Shown: positions 16,793 to 25,163 of the stretch, piece after piece
How the letters are laid out: every line of letters begins with the position of its first letter
How positions within the stretch are numbered: position 1 is the stretch's first letter
Assembly: GCA_965242665.1 (NCBI GenBank)
Contig: OZ251484.1
Span: forward strand, 806,001-870,000
Length of the DNA: 64,000 nucleotides
Origin: VXLM01 sp965242665
GTDB lineage: Bacteria; Chloroflexota; Dehalococcoidia; Lucifugimonadales; VXLM01
Reading direction: 5' to 3'
Translations under genes and position numbers: made by a program
Notes under the pieces: model-generated
What the model was told of the DNA's origin: nothing
The model's input: the letters and a program-made list of their open reading frames with translations, nothing else
Database searches by the model: none

Positions 16793-18172
16793 ATGCCGAC
16801 GCCAAGCAGGGCCGCAATTATCCTCGCCGCAGGAAAAGGCTCACGGATGAAGTCCGGACTATCCAAAGCGCTCCACAAGATTTGTGGAAAGGAGCTAGTT
16901 CGGCACGTTGTCGATGCGGCGAAGAACGGGGGCTACGAACGGATCGTCGTCGTCGTCTCCGCGGAGAACCATGCGGCTGTCCGCAGCCTTCTCGGGGGCG
17001 GCGTGGAGTATGCCGTTCAAGTCGAGCAGCTCGGCACCGCGCACGCTGCGCTCCAGACGAAGAATGCGCTTGGCTGCGCGCACACGGTCGCGGTTCTCAA
17101 CGGCGACGCTCCCCTCATCCGACCGGAGACGATTCGCGCGCAGCGGGAGTTCCACGAATCGCATGACTCGCCTTGCACGATCTTGACCGCGGAAGTCGAT
17201 GACCCAAGCGCGGGCAGAGTCGTTCGCAACCGCGGCGGTGCAATAGCTTCTATCGTCGAGGCGCGCTTGGTCGACGAGCGCACGGCGGCAATCAAGGAAA
17301 TCAACGTCGGCTCCTACTGCTTCGATGGATCGTGGTTGTGGGAGGCGCTCGAAGAAATCGAGCCTGCGGACGATGGGGAGTTCTACCTGCCCTGGGTCGT
17401 CGACGTGGCGGCTCGACAGGGAGTCGTTTTGGAGTCAATGGATGTCCCCGACGCTGCGGAAGCGATCGGAGTCAATGACCGCGTCCAACTCTCTCGGGCG
17501 GAGGCGATCCTCCGTGATAGAATCCGAATGCGCTGGATGATGCACGGCGTGACCATGCCTGACCCGCAGTCTGTCTATATCGACGCCGACGCATCGCTGG
17601 GAATGGACACGGTCATCATGCCGAATACCCATCTCGTGGGTAAGACGGAGGCCGCGCAGCAATGCGTTCTCGGCCCCAACTCCATCATAGAGGACTCTCG
17701 AATCGGCAGAGGCTGCAGAGTGGTGGCGTCCGTCGTCAAGGGTTCCGAGTTAGGCGCGGATGTAAGCGTGGGGCCATTCACCCATATTCGACCCGAGTCA
17801 CGCATCGAACGCGGCGTCGTTCTTGGCAACTTCTCCGAGGTCAACCGCACCAAGATCGGGCAGAACACCAAGTCCGCCCATTTCGGCTACCTTGGAGATG
17901 CGGAGATCGGAGAGAACGTGAACATTGGGGCCGGGACGGTGACTGTGAACTACGACGGGGTGAACAAGCTGCCGACTCGCATCGGTGATGGGGCCTTCGT
18001 AGGATGCGATACCATGCTCATTGCTCCGGTCGAGGTGGGAGACCGGGCTCTCACGGCTGCGGGAGCAGTCGTGACCAAAGACGTCCCGCCTGGCGCGATG
18101 GCAGTCGGCGTTCCTGCTAGAATGAAAGAGAATCCCAAACAGGACTACGAGGAAAGACAAGACTCTTCATAG
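16793..18172 (+). CDS. glmU: Bifunctional GlmU: GlcNAc-1-P uridyltransferase / GlcN-1-P acetyltransferase
   Basis: The N-terminal pyrophosphorylase domain has AAIILAAGKGSRMKS and the substrate site VEQLGTAHA; the C-terminal half is a left-handed beta-helix with hexapeptide repeats (GPFTHIRPES, NFSEVNRTKIG, GAGTVTVNYDG). It makes UDP-GlcNAc for cell-envelope synthesis. About 459 aa from the chosen ATG at 16793; the frame is open from 16745, and neither start has a strong ribosome site, so I used the family's usual N-terminus. It is followed 18 bp later by the CorC-like gene in the same direction. Confidence 0.94.
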   Translation: MPTPSRAAIILAAGKGSRMKSGLSKALHKICGKELVRHVVDAAKNGGYERIVVVVSAENHAAVRSLLGGGVEYAVQVEQLGTAHAALQTKNALGCAHTVAVLNGDAPLIRPETIRAQREFHESHDSPCTILTAEVDDPSAGRVVRNRGGAIASIVEARLVDERTAAIKEINVGSYCFDGSWLWEALEEIEPADDGEFYLPWVVDVAARQGVVLESMDVPDAAEAIGVNDRVQLSRAEAILRDRIRMRWMMHGVTMPDPQSVYIDADASLGMDTVIMPNTHLVGKTEAAQQCVLGPNSIIEDSRIGRGCRVVASVVKGSELGADVSVGPFTHIRPESRIERGVVLGNFSEVNRTKIGQNTKSAHFGYLGDAEIGENVNIGAGTVTVNYDGVNKLPTRIGDGAFVGCDTMLIAPVEVGDRALTAAGAVVTKDVPPGAMAVGVPARMKENPKQDYEERQDSS

Positions 18173-18190
18173 TGCGAGGAGTCGACGACT

Positions 18191-19399
18191 TTGGACCCGG
18201 ACAGTAGCAGCCTCATACCGCTGGTCTTCTTGGCGGCCTCTCTAGTTGCCCTCGCCTTTGCGGCGCGGGCAGAGGTTAGCCTTGCGGAAGTGGAGCGTTT
18301 CGAGCGATTGCAGCAGGCGGTCGCGCCCCGGTCGCCTCGTCCGCGCGTGCTTCGGATGCTCGATCGATTGCCGCTTGGCACAGGCGGCGTTCTCTCGGTC
18401 GTCCGATACGTGACGGTAGGGGCGGCGGTGCTTTCGAGCGCATCGTTCGCACTCATCGTCTGGGATGGCAACTGGTTCGCAATGATTGCGGCTGGAGCGG
18501 CGGGGCTGGCGGCCGTTGGAATCGTGCACCTCGCGGCGGCCCGCACCAGGGGCGAGAGCAACGGCGGCGCGGGCACCGCGGTCTCCCATACTGACGCGAT
18601 AACGTCCGACCTCAACCAGGCCCTCGACAATGCGGGCGAACCCCTCGAAGATTTTGAAATAAGGATGATTCGGGGCGTGGTGGAATTGGACTCGACCCCC
18701 GCTCGCGAAATCATGTCTCCCCGCGTCGACATGCAGGCCGTCGAGATAACCACCCCTTTGTCAGGCGTATTGGACCGATTGATCAAGTCCGGTCACAGCC
18801 GTCTCCCGGTGTATCAGGACGACCTCGACCACATCGTTGGCCTCGTCTATGCGAAGGATCTTCTCAAGATACTCAACGGCCCATCGGATGACAGCGCGGT
18901 ACTAACCGACGATATGCTGCGCACGCCCTTGTTCATTCCAGAGACCAAGACGTTGGAGGGATTGCTGCACGAGTTCCAGCGGAGGCGGGTTCACATCGCC
19001 ATCGTGGTCGACGAGTACGGCGGCGTCGCGGGGCTGGTCACTATCGAGGATCTGCTTGAAGAAATCGTTGGGGAAATTCAGGACGAATTCGACTACGGGG
19101 AACCACAGATCGAGGAGACCGCCGAGAACGTGTACACAATGGACGCGCGTACTGGGTTGGATGACTTGTGCGAGCGTCTGGACGTCACGGTCGAGGCAGA
19201 TGGGTTCGATACTGTGGGGGGACTCGTCTACCATCTGCTGGGAAAGATTCCTACGGTTGGGGACGCGGTCGACTTCGATGGATTGAAGATCGAGGTCATT
19301 TCGACGGTTGGGCGGCGGCTGAAGAATTTGAAGGTTACCGCAAAGCCCGATTTTTCCGAATCGGGGGGTGAGCGGCAACCGTTCCGGCCGCTGCGCTAG
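18191..19399 (+). CDS. CorC/HlyC-type protein with CBS domains and degenerate membrane part
   Basis: A 402-residue protein starting with TTG. The N-terminus holds one helix ending in AARAEVSL, a shortened echo of the DUF21/CNNM membrane domain, then two more helices. After these come a CBS pair (MSPRVDMQAVEI ... IHIAIVVDEYGGVAGLVTIEDL type, about residues 180-300) and a C-terminal CorC_HlyC domain. It is probably linked to Mg/Co ion transport or membrane maintenance. A full-length relative lies at 33762; here the membrane domain looks reduced. The gene end overlaps the convergent Ldh gene by 4 bp. Confidence 0.85.
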   Translation: MDPDSSSLIPLVFLAASLVALAFAARAEVSLAEVERFERLQQAVAPRSPRPRVLRMLDRLPLGTGGVLSVVRYVTVGAAVLSSASFALIVWDGNWFAMIAAGAAGLAAVGIVHLAAARTRGESNGGAGTAVSHTDAITSDLNQALDNAGEPLEDFEIRMIRGVVELDSTPAREIMSPRVDMQAVEITTPLSGVLDRLIKSGHSRLPVYQDDLDHIVGLVYAKDLLKILNGPSDDSAVLTDDMLRTPLFIPETKTLEGLLHEFQRRRVHIAIVVDEYGGVAGLVTIEDLLEEIVGEIQDEFDYGEPQIEETAENVYTMDARTGLDDLCERLDVTVEADGFDTVGGLVYHLLGKIPTVGDAVDFDGLKIEVISTVGRRLKNLKVTAKPDFSESGGERQPFRPLR

Positions 19400-20439
19400 A
19401 CTGTTACTCCTACCGAGCGGCCTGTCTCGACGATTGATCTCCAGACTGGATCGGGAACGGGGATGCCTTCGGCGGAACGCCGCTCTTGGGCTCGCTTCTC
19501 TGGGTCACCGGGCGCCATCACCTCCGCGAATCCTGGCGCTGCGGGCACGCTCCTCGTCTCACGGATGATCTCGTCCGCGCGGCGCTGGAAGTCTGCCAAC
19601 GGACGATGGACGTCTGCGCGGACGGCGATGATCGTTACGCCTTGATGCGCCATTGCGGGCGTGCCCATTCCTTCGTTGTCTACTGCGTCCGAACCGACCA
19701 GAACCTGCCCGAGGAACTCGACGGCCATCATCAGGGCAAATCCCTTGTGTCCTCCAAACGGGAGGAGAACTCCGCCATCCTGCACTGCGGAAGGGTTGGT
19801 CGTTGGGTACCCGTCTCTGTCGATTACGGTATCTGGGGGCAGCTGCTCGTTGCGCATCTTGTAGAGGCTGAGTTTGGAGTTGGCCATTGCGGTCGTCGCA
19901 AAGTCGAATACCATCGCGCGTTCCTCGCCTGCGGGGAAGCCCATGGCGATCGGATTCGTGCTAAACAATCCGTCTCTGCCTCCGTGCGGAGCCGCCGCGC
20001 GGTGTCTGAGAGAGTATCCTGCACCGCACACGATAGACACGACGCCGGCGTCGGCGGCCATTTCTGCGTATTCGCCGAGCCGACCGATGTGGTCGGTGCG
20101 AATCGTTCCGACGACTGCGGTGTCACGCTCCTTCGCCTTGCGAACTGCGACCTCTGCGGCAAGCTTTGCGGTGACGTGTCCAAACGTCCAATGGCCGTCC
20201 ACCAAGGCGGTATTGGGCGTTTCACGGGCGATAGACGGGCGGGCCTTGGCGTCGATCTTGCCTTGCAAGACTCCGTCGACGTACCCCGGTAGATGGAATA
20301 CGCCGTGGGTGTCCACTCCGCGCACATTGGCAGACACCAGCGCATCCGCCATCCGAACGGCGTTTTCTCTGCTTGCGCCGGCTCCATCCAAGATACGGAC
20401 GACCACATCGTGCAACTCTCGTTCCGATACGATTCGCAC
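19396..20439 (-). CDS. Ldh_2-family malate/L-lactate (ureidoglycolate-type) dehydrogenase
   Basis: A 347-residue NAD(P)-dependent oxidoreductase of the malate/L-sulfolactate/ureidoglycolate dehydrogenase family, not the Rossmann LDH family. Visible features are the N-terminal LVSANVRGVDTHGV with its conserved His, the loop FSTNPIAMGFP and the C-terminal LPFGGHKGFALMMAVEFL. The exact substrate cannot be read from the sequence. The start is GTG with AGGAGGGG in good position. The ~320 bp upstream (20440-20758) hold no gene, only the control region of the next one. Confidence 0.88.
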   Translation of the reverse strand: MRIVSERELHDVVVRILDGAGASRENAVRMADALVSANVRGVDTHGVFHLPGYVDGVLQGKIDAKARPSIARETPNTALVDGHWTFGHVTAKLAAEVAVRKAKERDTAVVGTIRTDHIGRLGEYAEMAADAGVVSIVCGAGYSLRHRAAAPHGGRDGLFSTNPIAMGFPAGEERAMVFDFATTAMANSKLSLYKMRNEQLPPDTVIDRDGYPTTNPSAVQDGGVLLPFGGHKGFALMMAVEFLGQVLVGSDAVDNEGMGTPAMAHQGVTIIAVRADVHRPLADFQRRADEIIRETRSVPAAPGFAEVMAPGDPEKRAQERRSAEGIPVPDPVWRSIVETGRSVGVTV

Positions 20440-20669
20440 GTTCTCCCCTCCTCGATGGCCGCGGACGAATCAAACTTTCGCCGAGCCGTCCTGCTGGCTG
20501 CGCTTCGGCGCTCGATCCTGCCTGTTCGACGGAGACTGCATTGCGCTGCTAGCCTCGGCAGGCATGGGCCGCTAGACTAGGATAGCACGGTGACCACTCG
20601 GGGGTATATGTTCGTCGTCCTTCGGTATTCCTTGCATGTCCGGCTGTACTCCAAGAGGAAGAGGTTCCG

Positions 20670-20733
20670 TTCACTTTCTGGGCAAGACGAGATATGATGG
20701 TCTCACGGTCGCCGGAGTAGTAGCCCCGGCGAC
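20670..20733 (+). promoter_or_regulatory. Possible promoter and hairpin upstream of methyltransferase copy A
   Basis: A weak promoter, TTCACT (20670-20675), 17 bp, TATGAT (20693-20698), is followed by a perfect 8-bp inverted repeat at 20708-20733 (gtcgccgg / ccggcgac, 10-nt loop). The hairpin could be an operator or attenuator; copy B lacks it. Confidence 0.35.
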
Positions 20734-20758
20734 TCAGCCAAAGCAGGAGTAGGCTACC

Positions 20759-22384
20759 TTGACCAAGAACACCGCATCACTCAACCGCACCCTCTTCATT
20801 GCGGACAACCTCAACCTACTCGATCAGCTCGACAACGAGAGCATCGACCTCATCTGCATCGATCCGCCGTTCGCAAAGAACCAGACGTGGGTCGGCGCCC
20901 TCCGGCCTCCGTTGTCCGATGAAGAGCGAGAGCTGGAACTGGCGACCCTGGCAGATTGGGATATCCGGAATCGTGCGGAAGCGGCGGACGCGGGCATCGA
21001 GTGGCCGGACGGCGAGAACGGATTGGCGAAGTTTCAAGACATCTGGCGCTGGGAAGACGACGTCCACGAGGCTTGGCTCCAGAAGATCAAGAGAAAGTAC
21101 AAACCACTAAACCGCGTGATCAAGGCAACCCGCCATACACACGGGGAAGATACCGCAGCCTATCTGACGTACATGGCCATTCGCTTGATCGAGATGCACC
21201 GCGTGTTGAAGCCGACGGGCAGCATCTATCTGCACTGCGACCCGACCGCCTCTCACTATCTGAAAACGCTCATCGACGGTATCTTCGGGAGAGAGAACTT
21301 TCGGAATGAAATCGTGTGGGCGTACAACAATAGATTGCAACGTTCATCCACCGGATTCGCTTCGCTACACGACGTGATACTCGTCTATAGGAAGACAGAC
21401 AATGTTGTATCCAATCCCATCTACGACGAGAATTGGGAGCCATCCAATACGCAGCGGAGGAGGATTGAAAAGGGATACGAAGAGCGCAAAGGTGCTCTGA
21501 TTATCTATGATGAAGATAAGTTTCAAAAGAGTGGGATTGACGAGAATTCGTATTCGAAGGTCTACCGTTCGAAAGTGAGTATGCCTCCTATTGGAGATGT
21601 ATGGAACATCCCAATTCTCAATCCGATGGCCAACGAACGTACCGGTTACCCGACGCAAAAGCCGGTTGCGCTTGCGGAACGCATCATCAAGGCAAGCACC
21701 AACCCCGGGGACATCGTGCTCGACTGCTTTGCGGGATGCGCGTACGTGCCGGTCGCCGCGGAGCGCAACGGGCGACAGTGGATCGCCTGCGATATATCCC
21801 CCCGCGCGCTTACCGTCCTGCGCCGCCAGTTCGCAAAGTTCCGATACGCGATCAACGGGGAGCAGCAGGGAGACGAACCCCCTCTGATCGCAGATGCCGA
21901 TGTCACCGTTCGCTCCCCCAAGGACTTGCCAGTGCGGACGGACGAGAGCCCAGAACCGATACGCACCGCGACTCTACAGCCGCCTAAGTTCAAGAAACCT
22001 GCCAGCATCATTCCTGAGAAGGAGATGTTGGAGTTCCTACTCGAATTGTCTGGATACATGGCCTGGTGCTGCGGGTTTGCCAATCGGATGCCGGACGGAA
22101 GCATCGTTCGGACGACGAACAACTTTCATCTAGACCATACAGACCCCGGGTCAAAGGGCGGGTCGAATCAGATACCGAACCGCGCGCCGATGTGTCCTAA
22201 GCACAATATACAAAAGAGCAACCGTGGTATTTACCTCCGAGAGTATCGGGAGGAGATAGCCGACGCCGGGGAGATGTTAGTGAACACGACGGACGAGTTG
22301 ATCGACTTGTCGATGGCATACGAGGCCGCTCTGGAGAAACACTCCGCGGAACGGGCAAAGCGCGGGGTGCAGGGCAAACTCTGA
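20759..22384 (+). CDS. Beta-class DNA methyltransferase fused to HNH nuclease, copy A
   Basis: A 541-residue protein starting with TTG. The catalytic motif DPPF is at residues 35-38, LKPTGSIYLHCD near 155, and the SAM motif I (LDCFAG) near 321-326, the beta-class order with the target-recognition region between them. The C-terminus holds an HNH-like site (DH at 459-460, N474, H482, with nearby Cys479). This predicts adenine or N4-cytosine methylation plus DNA cleavage in one chain. Copy B at 47129 is almost identical except for 21215-21649. No separate restriction gene adjoins it. Confidence 0.88.
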   Translation: MTKNTASLNRTLFIADNLNLLDQLDNESIDLICIDPPFAKNQTWVGALRPPLSDEERELELATLADWDIRNRAEAADAGIEWPDGENGLAKFQDIWRWEDDVHEAWLQKIKRKYKPLNRVIKATRHTHGEDTAAYLTYMAIRLIEMHRVLKPTGSIYLHCDPTASHYLKTLIDGIFGRENFRNEIVWAYNNRLQRSSTGFASLHDVILVYRKTDNVVSNPIYDENWEPSNTQRRRIEKGYEERKGALIIYDEDKFQKSGIDENSYSKVYRSKVSMPPIGDVWNIPILNPMANERTGYPTQKPVALAERIIKASTNPGDIVLDCFAGCAYVPVAAERNGRQWIACDISPRALTVLRRQFAKFRYAINGEQQGDEPPLIADADVTVRSPKDLPVRTDESPEPIRTATLQPPKFKKPASIIPEKEMLEFLLELSGYMAWCCGFANRMPDGSIVRTTNNFHLDHTDPGSKGGSNQIPNRAPMCPKHNIQKSNRGIYLREYREEIADAGEMLVNTTDELIDLSMAYEAALEKHSAERAKRGVQGKL

Positions 22385-22392
22385 AGGAGGAG

Positions 22393-22488
22393 ATTCCCGC
22401 CTTCGCGGGAATGATGTGGGTGGGTGCGGGAATGATGTGGGTGGGTGCGGGAATGATGTGGGCGGGTGCGGGAATGACGTGGGTAGGG
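22393..22488. repeat. Dispersed palindromic repeat with four half-units
   Basis: A full palindrome (22393-22412) begins 8 bp after the stop of methyltransferase copy A and is followed by tandem tgggtgggtgcgggaatga units. The same palindrome occurs at the same distance after copy B. Confidence 0.9.
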
Positions 22489-22584
22489 AAAACTCAAATT
22501 GCCATGCCCAGAAGAGGAAACGGAACCTTCCGCAGCGATAAATCCAAACGGAACTCCTCGCCTTGTGGGGGCGCTGCACTGGGG

Positions 22585-23046
22585 TCAGGCGTGAACTGCG
22601 TCGGACCGGCCTTCCCGAAGGGCGATGTCCTCGGGGCTTTCGACCCACACTTCGCCGCCCTCGAAGTACTCCTTCTTCCAGATGGGAACCACCTGCTTGA
22701 TGCGGTCGACGGAGTATTGGATCGCTTCGAAGGCATGCGCTCGATGGGGGGAGGATACTGCGACGACGAGGCTGATGTCCGATATTTCCAAGCGTCCGAG
22801 GCGATGGGAAATCGCCACTTTGACGAGAGGCCACCTGTCCGTCATTTCCTCGGCGACCTCTGCGAGCTTCTTCTTGGCCATGGGGCCGTATGCTTCGTAT
22901 TCGAGGTAGAGGACTTTGCGGTCGTCCGTGGTGTTGCGCGTGGTTCCAAGGAAGGTGACGACGGCGCCGGCGGACGGGTCACGGACGCTCTCTGCGATGG
23001 CGTCCGGATCTAGATCGTGGTGGGCAAGTTCAATCGTTAGAAACAT
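22585..23046 (-). CDS. moaE: Molybdopterin synthase catalytic subunit
   Basis: A 153-residue MoaE with AGAVVTFLGTTRN, LEYEAYGPMA, the catalytic-site segment SHRLGRLEISDISLVV and VPIWKKEYFEGGEVWVE containing the conserved lysines. With MoaD it converts precursor Z to molybdopterin. Its ATG lies inside the 3' end of moaD (17-bp overlap), and GGAGGG, encoding Gly-Gly of MoaD, is its ribosome site. No other molybdenum cofactor gene is in the window. Confidence 0.94.
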   Translation of the reverse strand: MFLTIELAHHDLDPDAIAESVRDPSAGAVVTFLGTTRNTTDDRKVLYLEYEAYGPMAKKKLAEVAEEMTDRWPLVKVAISHRLGRLEISDISLVVAVSSPHRAHAFEAIQYSVDRIKQVVPIWKKEYFEGGEVWVESPEDIALREGRSDAVHA

Positions 23047-23293
23047 CTGTCCCTCCGCTCACGGGTGGAATCAATGCGGCTTCGTCTCCGTCGGCCAGTT
23101 CGTAGGCGTGGTCTTGGTACTCTTGGTTTACTGCGATGACGAGCTTGGAAGGATCCGCGATGATGCCGGGGTACCGCTTGACGACTTCATGCGCGACCGA
23201 TCCAACGGTAGCGCCCGCAGGCATGACGAGCTCCAGCGAGCCGCGCCCTACTCGCTCCCGATAGCTGGCAAACAACCGCAGGGTGATCTTCAC
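23030..23293 (-). CDS. moaD: Molybdopterin synthase sulfur-carrier subunit, Gly-Gly not terminal
   Basis: An 87-residue ubiquitin-like sulfur carrier: ITLRLFASYRERVG at the start and DEAALIPPVSGG near the end. The start is GTG at 23293 with GAGGAG eight bases upstream; the longer open frame runs back into repeat DNA. MoaD normally ends in Gly-Gly, which is adenylated and thiocarboxylated; here six more codons (TDVSND) follow because the stop lies inside moaE. Activity would need trimming, or the stop position reflects a sequence change. Confidence 0.9.
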   Translation of the reverse strand: MKITLRLFASYRERVGRGSLELVMPAGATVGSVAHEVVKRYPGIIADPSKLVIAVNQEYQDHAYELADGDEAALIPPVSGGTDVSND

Positions 23294-23356
23294 GTCGGAT
23301 CTCCTCGAGACTCGTAGCCCACTAGGAATCATACCATAGAACGGATGCCGCGGGTT

Positions 23357-23608
23357 CCGTTTACTCTTGCGGCATAACGGCTGGGGGACGGCAACTCTCC
23401 AAGCGGTGCGTCCAATCACGCAACGGCAGATTCCCGCCTACGCGGGAATGACGTGGGAGGGTGCGGGAATGACGTGGGAGGGTGCGGGAATGACGTGGGA
23501 GAGTGTGGGAATGACGTGGGAGGGTGTGGGAATGACGAGACCCGACGGAATGACGGAGCGTCCAACCTTTTGCGGCCCGGTCGCAATCTATGGCGCAAAA
23601 GTAAACGG
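23357..23608. mobile_element. MITE-like element 1 with 19-bp terminal inverted repeats
   Basis: Left end ccgtttactcttgcggcat (23357-23375), right end atggcgcaaaagtaaacgg (23590-23608), inverted with two mismatches. The interior has a palindromic repeat plus about five 21-bp half-units. There is no coding capacity. Element 2 at 27705-28162 has the same ends and sub-terminal sequences. Confidence 0.7.
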
Positions 23609-23724
23609 TAAGGCTCCGTGGGTTGCATTTGAATTATCCGGCAGAGGTTACCTTGGATCGCAGGGGATTGGACGTATCGGTTGGAGTTACCATCCATGAG
23701 ACGTTCGGCCAATACATCAAAGGG

Positions 23725-23753
23725 TTGACAGATGCGTAGGCAATTGATATAGT
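23725..23753 (+). promoter_or_regulatory. Promoter of the AIM24 operon, probably giving a leaderless mRNA
   Basis: TTGACA (23725-23730), 17-bp spacer, TATAGT (23748-23753). The -10 box ends six bases before the ATG at 23760, so transcription should start at or next to the start codon. No Shine-Dalgarno sequence precedes that ATG. Confidence 0.7.
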
Positions 23754-23759
23754 GTAGGC

Positions 23760-24416
23760 ATGAAGCACGATATCGTTGGCAATCCTGATTATGGGCAGTT
23801 GCGGGTGCAGCTCGGTCCGGGAGACCGATTCATCGCCGAGGGCGGATCGATGGCATGGATGGGCTCTAGCATCCAATCGAAGGCGCGGATGCTCGGGGGC
23901 GTGGGGAAGGCCTTGTTCCGCAAGGTAACTGGCGGGGAGTCTCTCTTCGTCGGAGAGTACTTCACCGACCGCGGGGGCGAGGTCGCCTTCTCGCCGGCGC
24001 AGCCGGGCACAGTAATGCGCCGGACCATGAACGGGGACTCGTTCATGCTTACCGCCGGGGCGTTCATGGCCTGCACGCCCGGCATAGAATTGTCCACGAA
24101 GTTTGGAGGCGCGCGCTCCATCTTCTCTGGCGAGGGTCTGTTTCTCATCCAATGCAGCGGCAGCGGAGAATTGTTCTTCAATTCCTATGGGGCGATCCTG
24201 GAAAAGGAGGTCGACGGCTCGTTCATCGTCGATACCAGCCATGTCGTTGCGTGGGAGCCGTCCCTGAGCTATTCGATACAGGGCATGGGCGGCATCAAGA
24301 GCACGCTGCTATCCGGAGAGGGACTCGTGATGAATTTCTCTGGAAACGGCACTATCTACCTGCAAACGAGGACGATGCCGGGCTTGGCGTCGTGGTTGAC
24401 GCCGTTTGCGAAATGA
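23760..24416 (+). CDS. AIM24 / TIGR00266 family protein 1
   Basis: A 218-residue all-beta protein. Its features are the N-terminal GPGDRFIAEGGSMAWMGS, the GGESLFVGEYF segment, FSGEGLFLIQCSGSGELFFN and VDTSHVVAWEPSLSYSI, all hallmarks of the AIM24 family (TRAP-like beta fold). The bacterial function is unknown; the yeast homologue acts in mitochondrial membrane organisation. It is the first of three tandem paralogues in one direction and probably starts a leaderless mRNA. Confidence 0.9.
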   Translation: MKHDIVGNPDYGQLRVQLGPGDRFIAEGGSMAWMGSSIQSKARMLGGVGKALFRKVTGGESLFVGEYFTDRGGEVAFSPAQPGTVMRRTMNGDSFMLTAGAFMACTPGIELSTKFGGARSIFSGEGLFLIQCSGSGELFFNSYGAILEKEVDGSFIVDTSHVVAWEPSLSYSIQGMGGIKSTLLSGEGLVMNFSGNGTIYLQTRTMPGLASWLTPFAK

Positions 24417-24474
24417 ATGTTGCGCCGGAGTCCGCCCGAGCGGCGGGGCCGGTTGCTAGGAGGCTATCCTGCAT

Positions 24475-25161
24475 ATGCGGGTTGAGATTGCAGACAACGG
24501 AGCGTTTGGCTCCGCGCTCGTACACCTTCGGCCGGGCGAGGAGTTCGTATCCGAAGGCGGTTCGATGTTTCGCGCGTCGAGCAACGTCGATATCGATGTG
24601 ACGACGCGCACGCGGGGATCGGGCGGGATCATGTCGGGCATCAAGCGAATGATGGGGGGAGAACACTTCTTCTTCTCGAAGTACAGCGTCACCGATGGAC
24701 AAGACGCACAGGTTGGGCTTGCGCCGAGGCTTCAAGGACAAGTGGCCCTGATCGAGTGCGACGGCATGACGCGCTGGCTTTGCGCGGGCGGCAGTTACCT
24801 CGGCTCGGGAGCCGACCTTGCAATCGATACCCAGTTCCAAGGACTGCGCGGCGCGCTCTCAGGAGAGTCGCTGTTCTTCCTCGCCGTACAAGGCGCGGGG
24901 CCGCTCATCGTGAACGCATTTGGCCAAATCACGCCTCTCGATGTACAAGGCGAGCTCACGATCGACACCGGACACGTCGTGGCGTTTCAGGAGTCGCTGG
25001 AGTACTCGATCGGCAAGGCTGGCGGGAGCTGGGTCTCGTCCGTTCTGACGAGCGAGGGGCTCGTCATGCACTTCAAAGGCCACGGGCGGGTCTACGCACA
25101 AAGCCACAATCCTAGCGAGTTCGGCAAGACGATCGGCCCCTTGCTGCCAACGAGGAACTGA
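24475..25161 (+). CDS. AIM24 / TIGR00266 family protein 2
   Basis: A 228-residue paralogue of the preceding gene: RPGEEFVSEGGSMFRASSN, GGEHFFFSKYSV, LSGESLFFLAVQGAGPLIVN and IDTGHVVAFQESLEYSI align with it segment by segment. AGGAGG lies 11 bases before the ATG. Only 2 bp separate its stop from the third copy, so it is co-transcribed. The sequences differ enough that this is an old duplication; hetero-oligomers are possible but not shown. Confidence 0.9.
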   Translation: MRVEIADNGAFGSALVHLRPGEEFVSEGGSMFRASSNVDIDVTTRTRGSGGIMSGIKRMMGGEHFFFSKYSVTDGQDAQVGLAPRLQGQVALIECDGMTRWLCAGGSYLGSGADLAIDTQFQGLRGALSGESLFFLAVQGAGPLIVNAFGQITPLDVQGELTIDTGHVVAFQESLEYSIGKAGGSWVSSVLTSEGLVMHFKGHGRVYAQSHNPSEFGKTIGPLLPTRN

Positions 25162-25163
25162 CG

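Noticed and set aside
18191..19399. Reading the CorC-like protein at 18191 as a recent duplicate of the one at 33762
   Set aside because: Sequence similarity is only at family level and the membrane domains differ greatly, so they are old paralogues.
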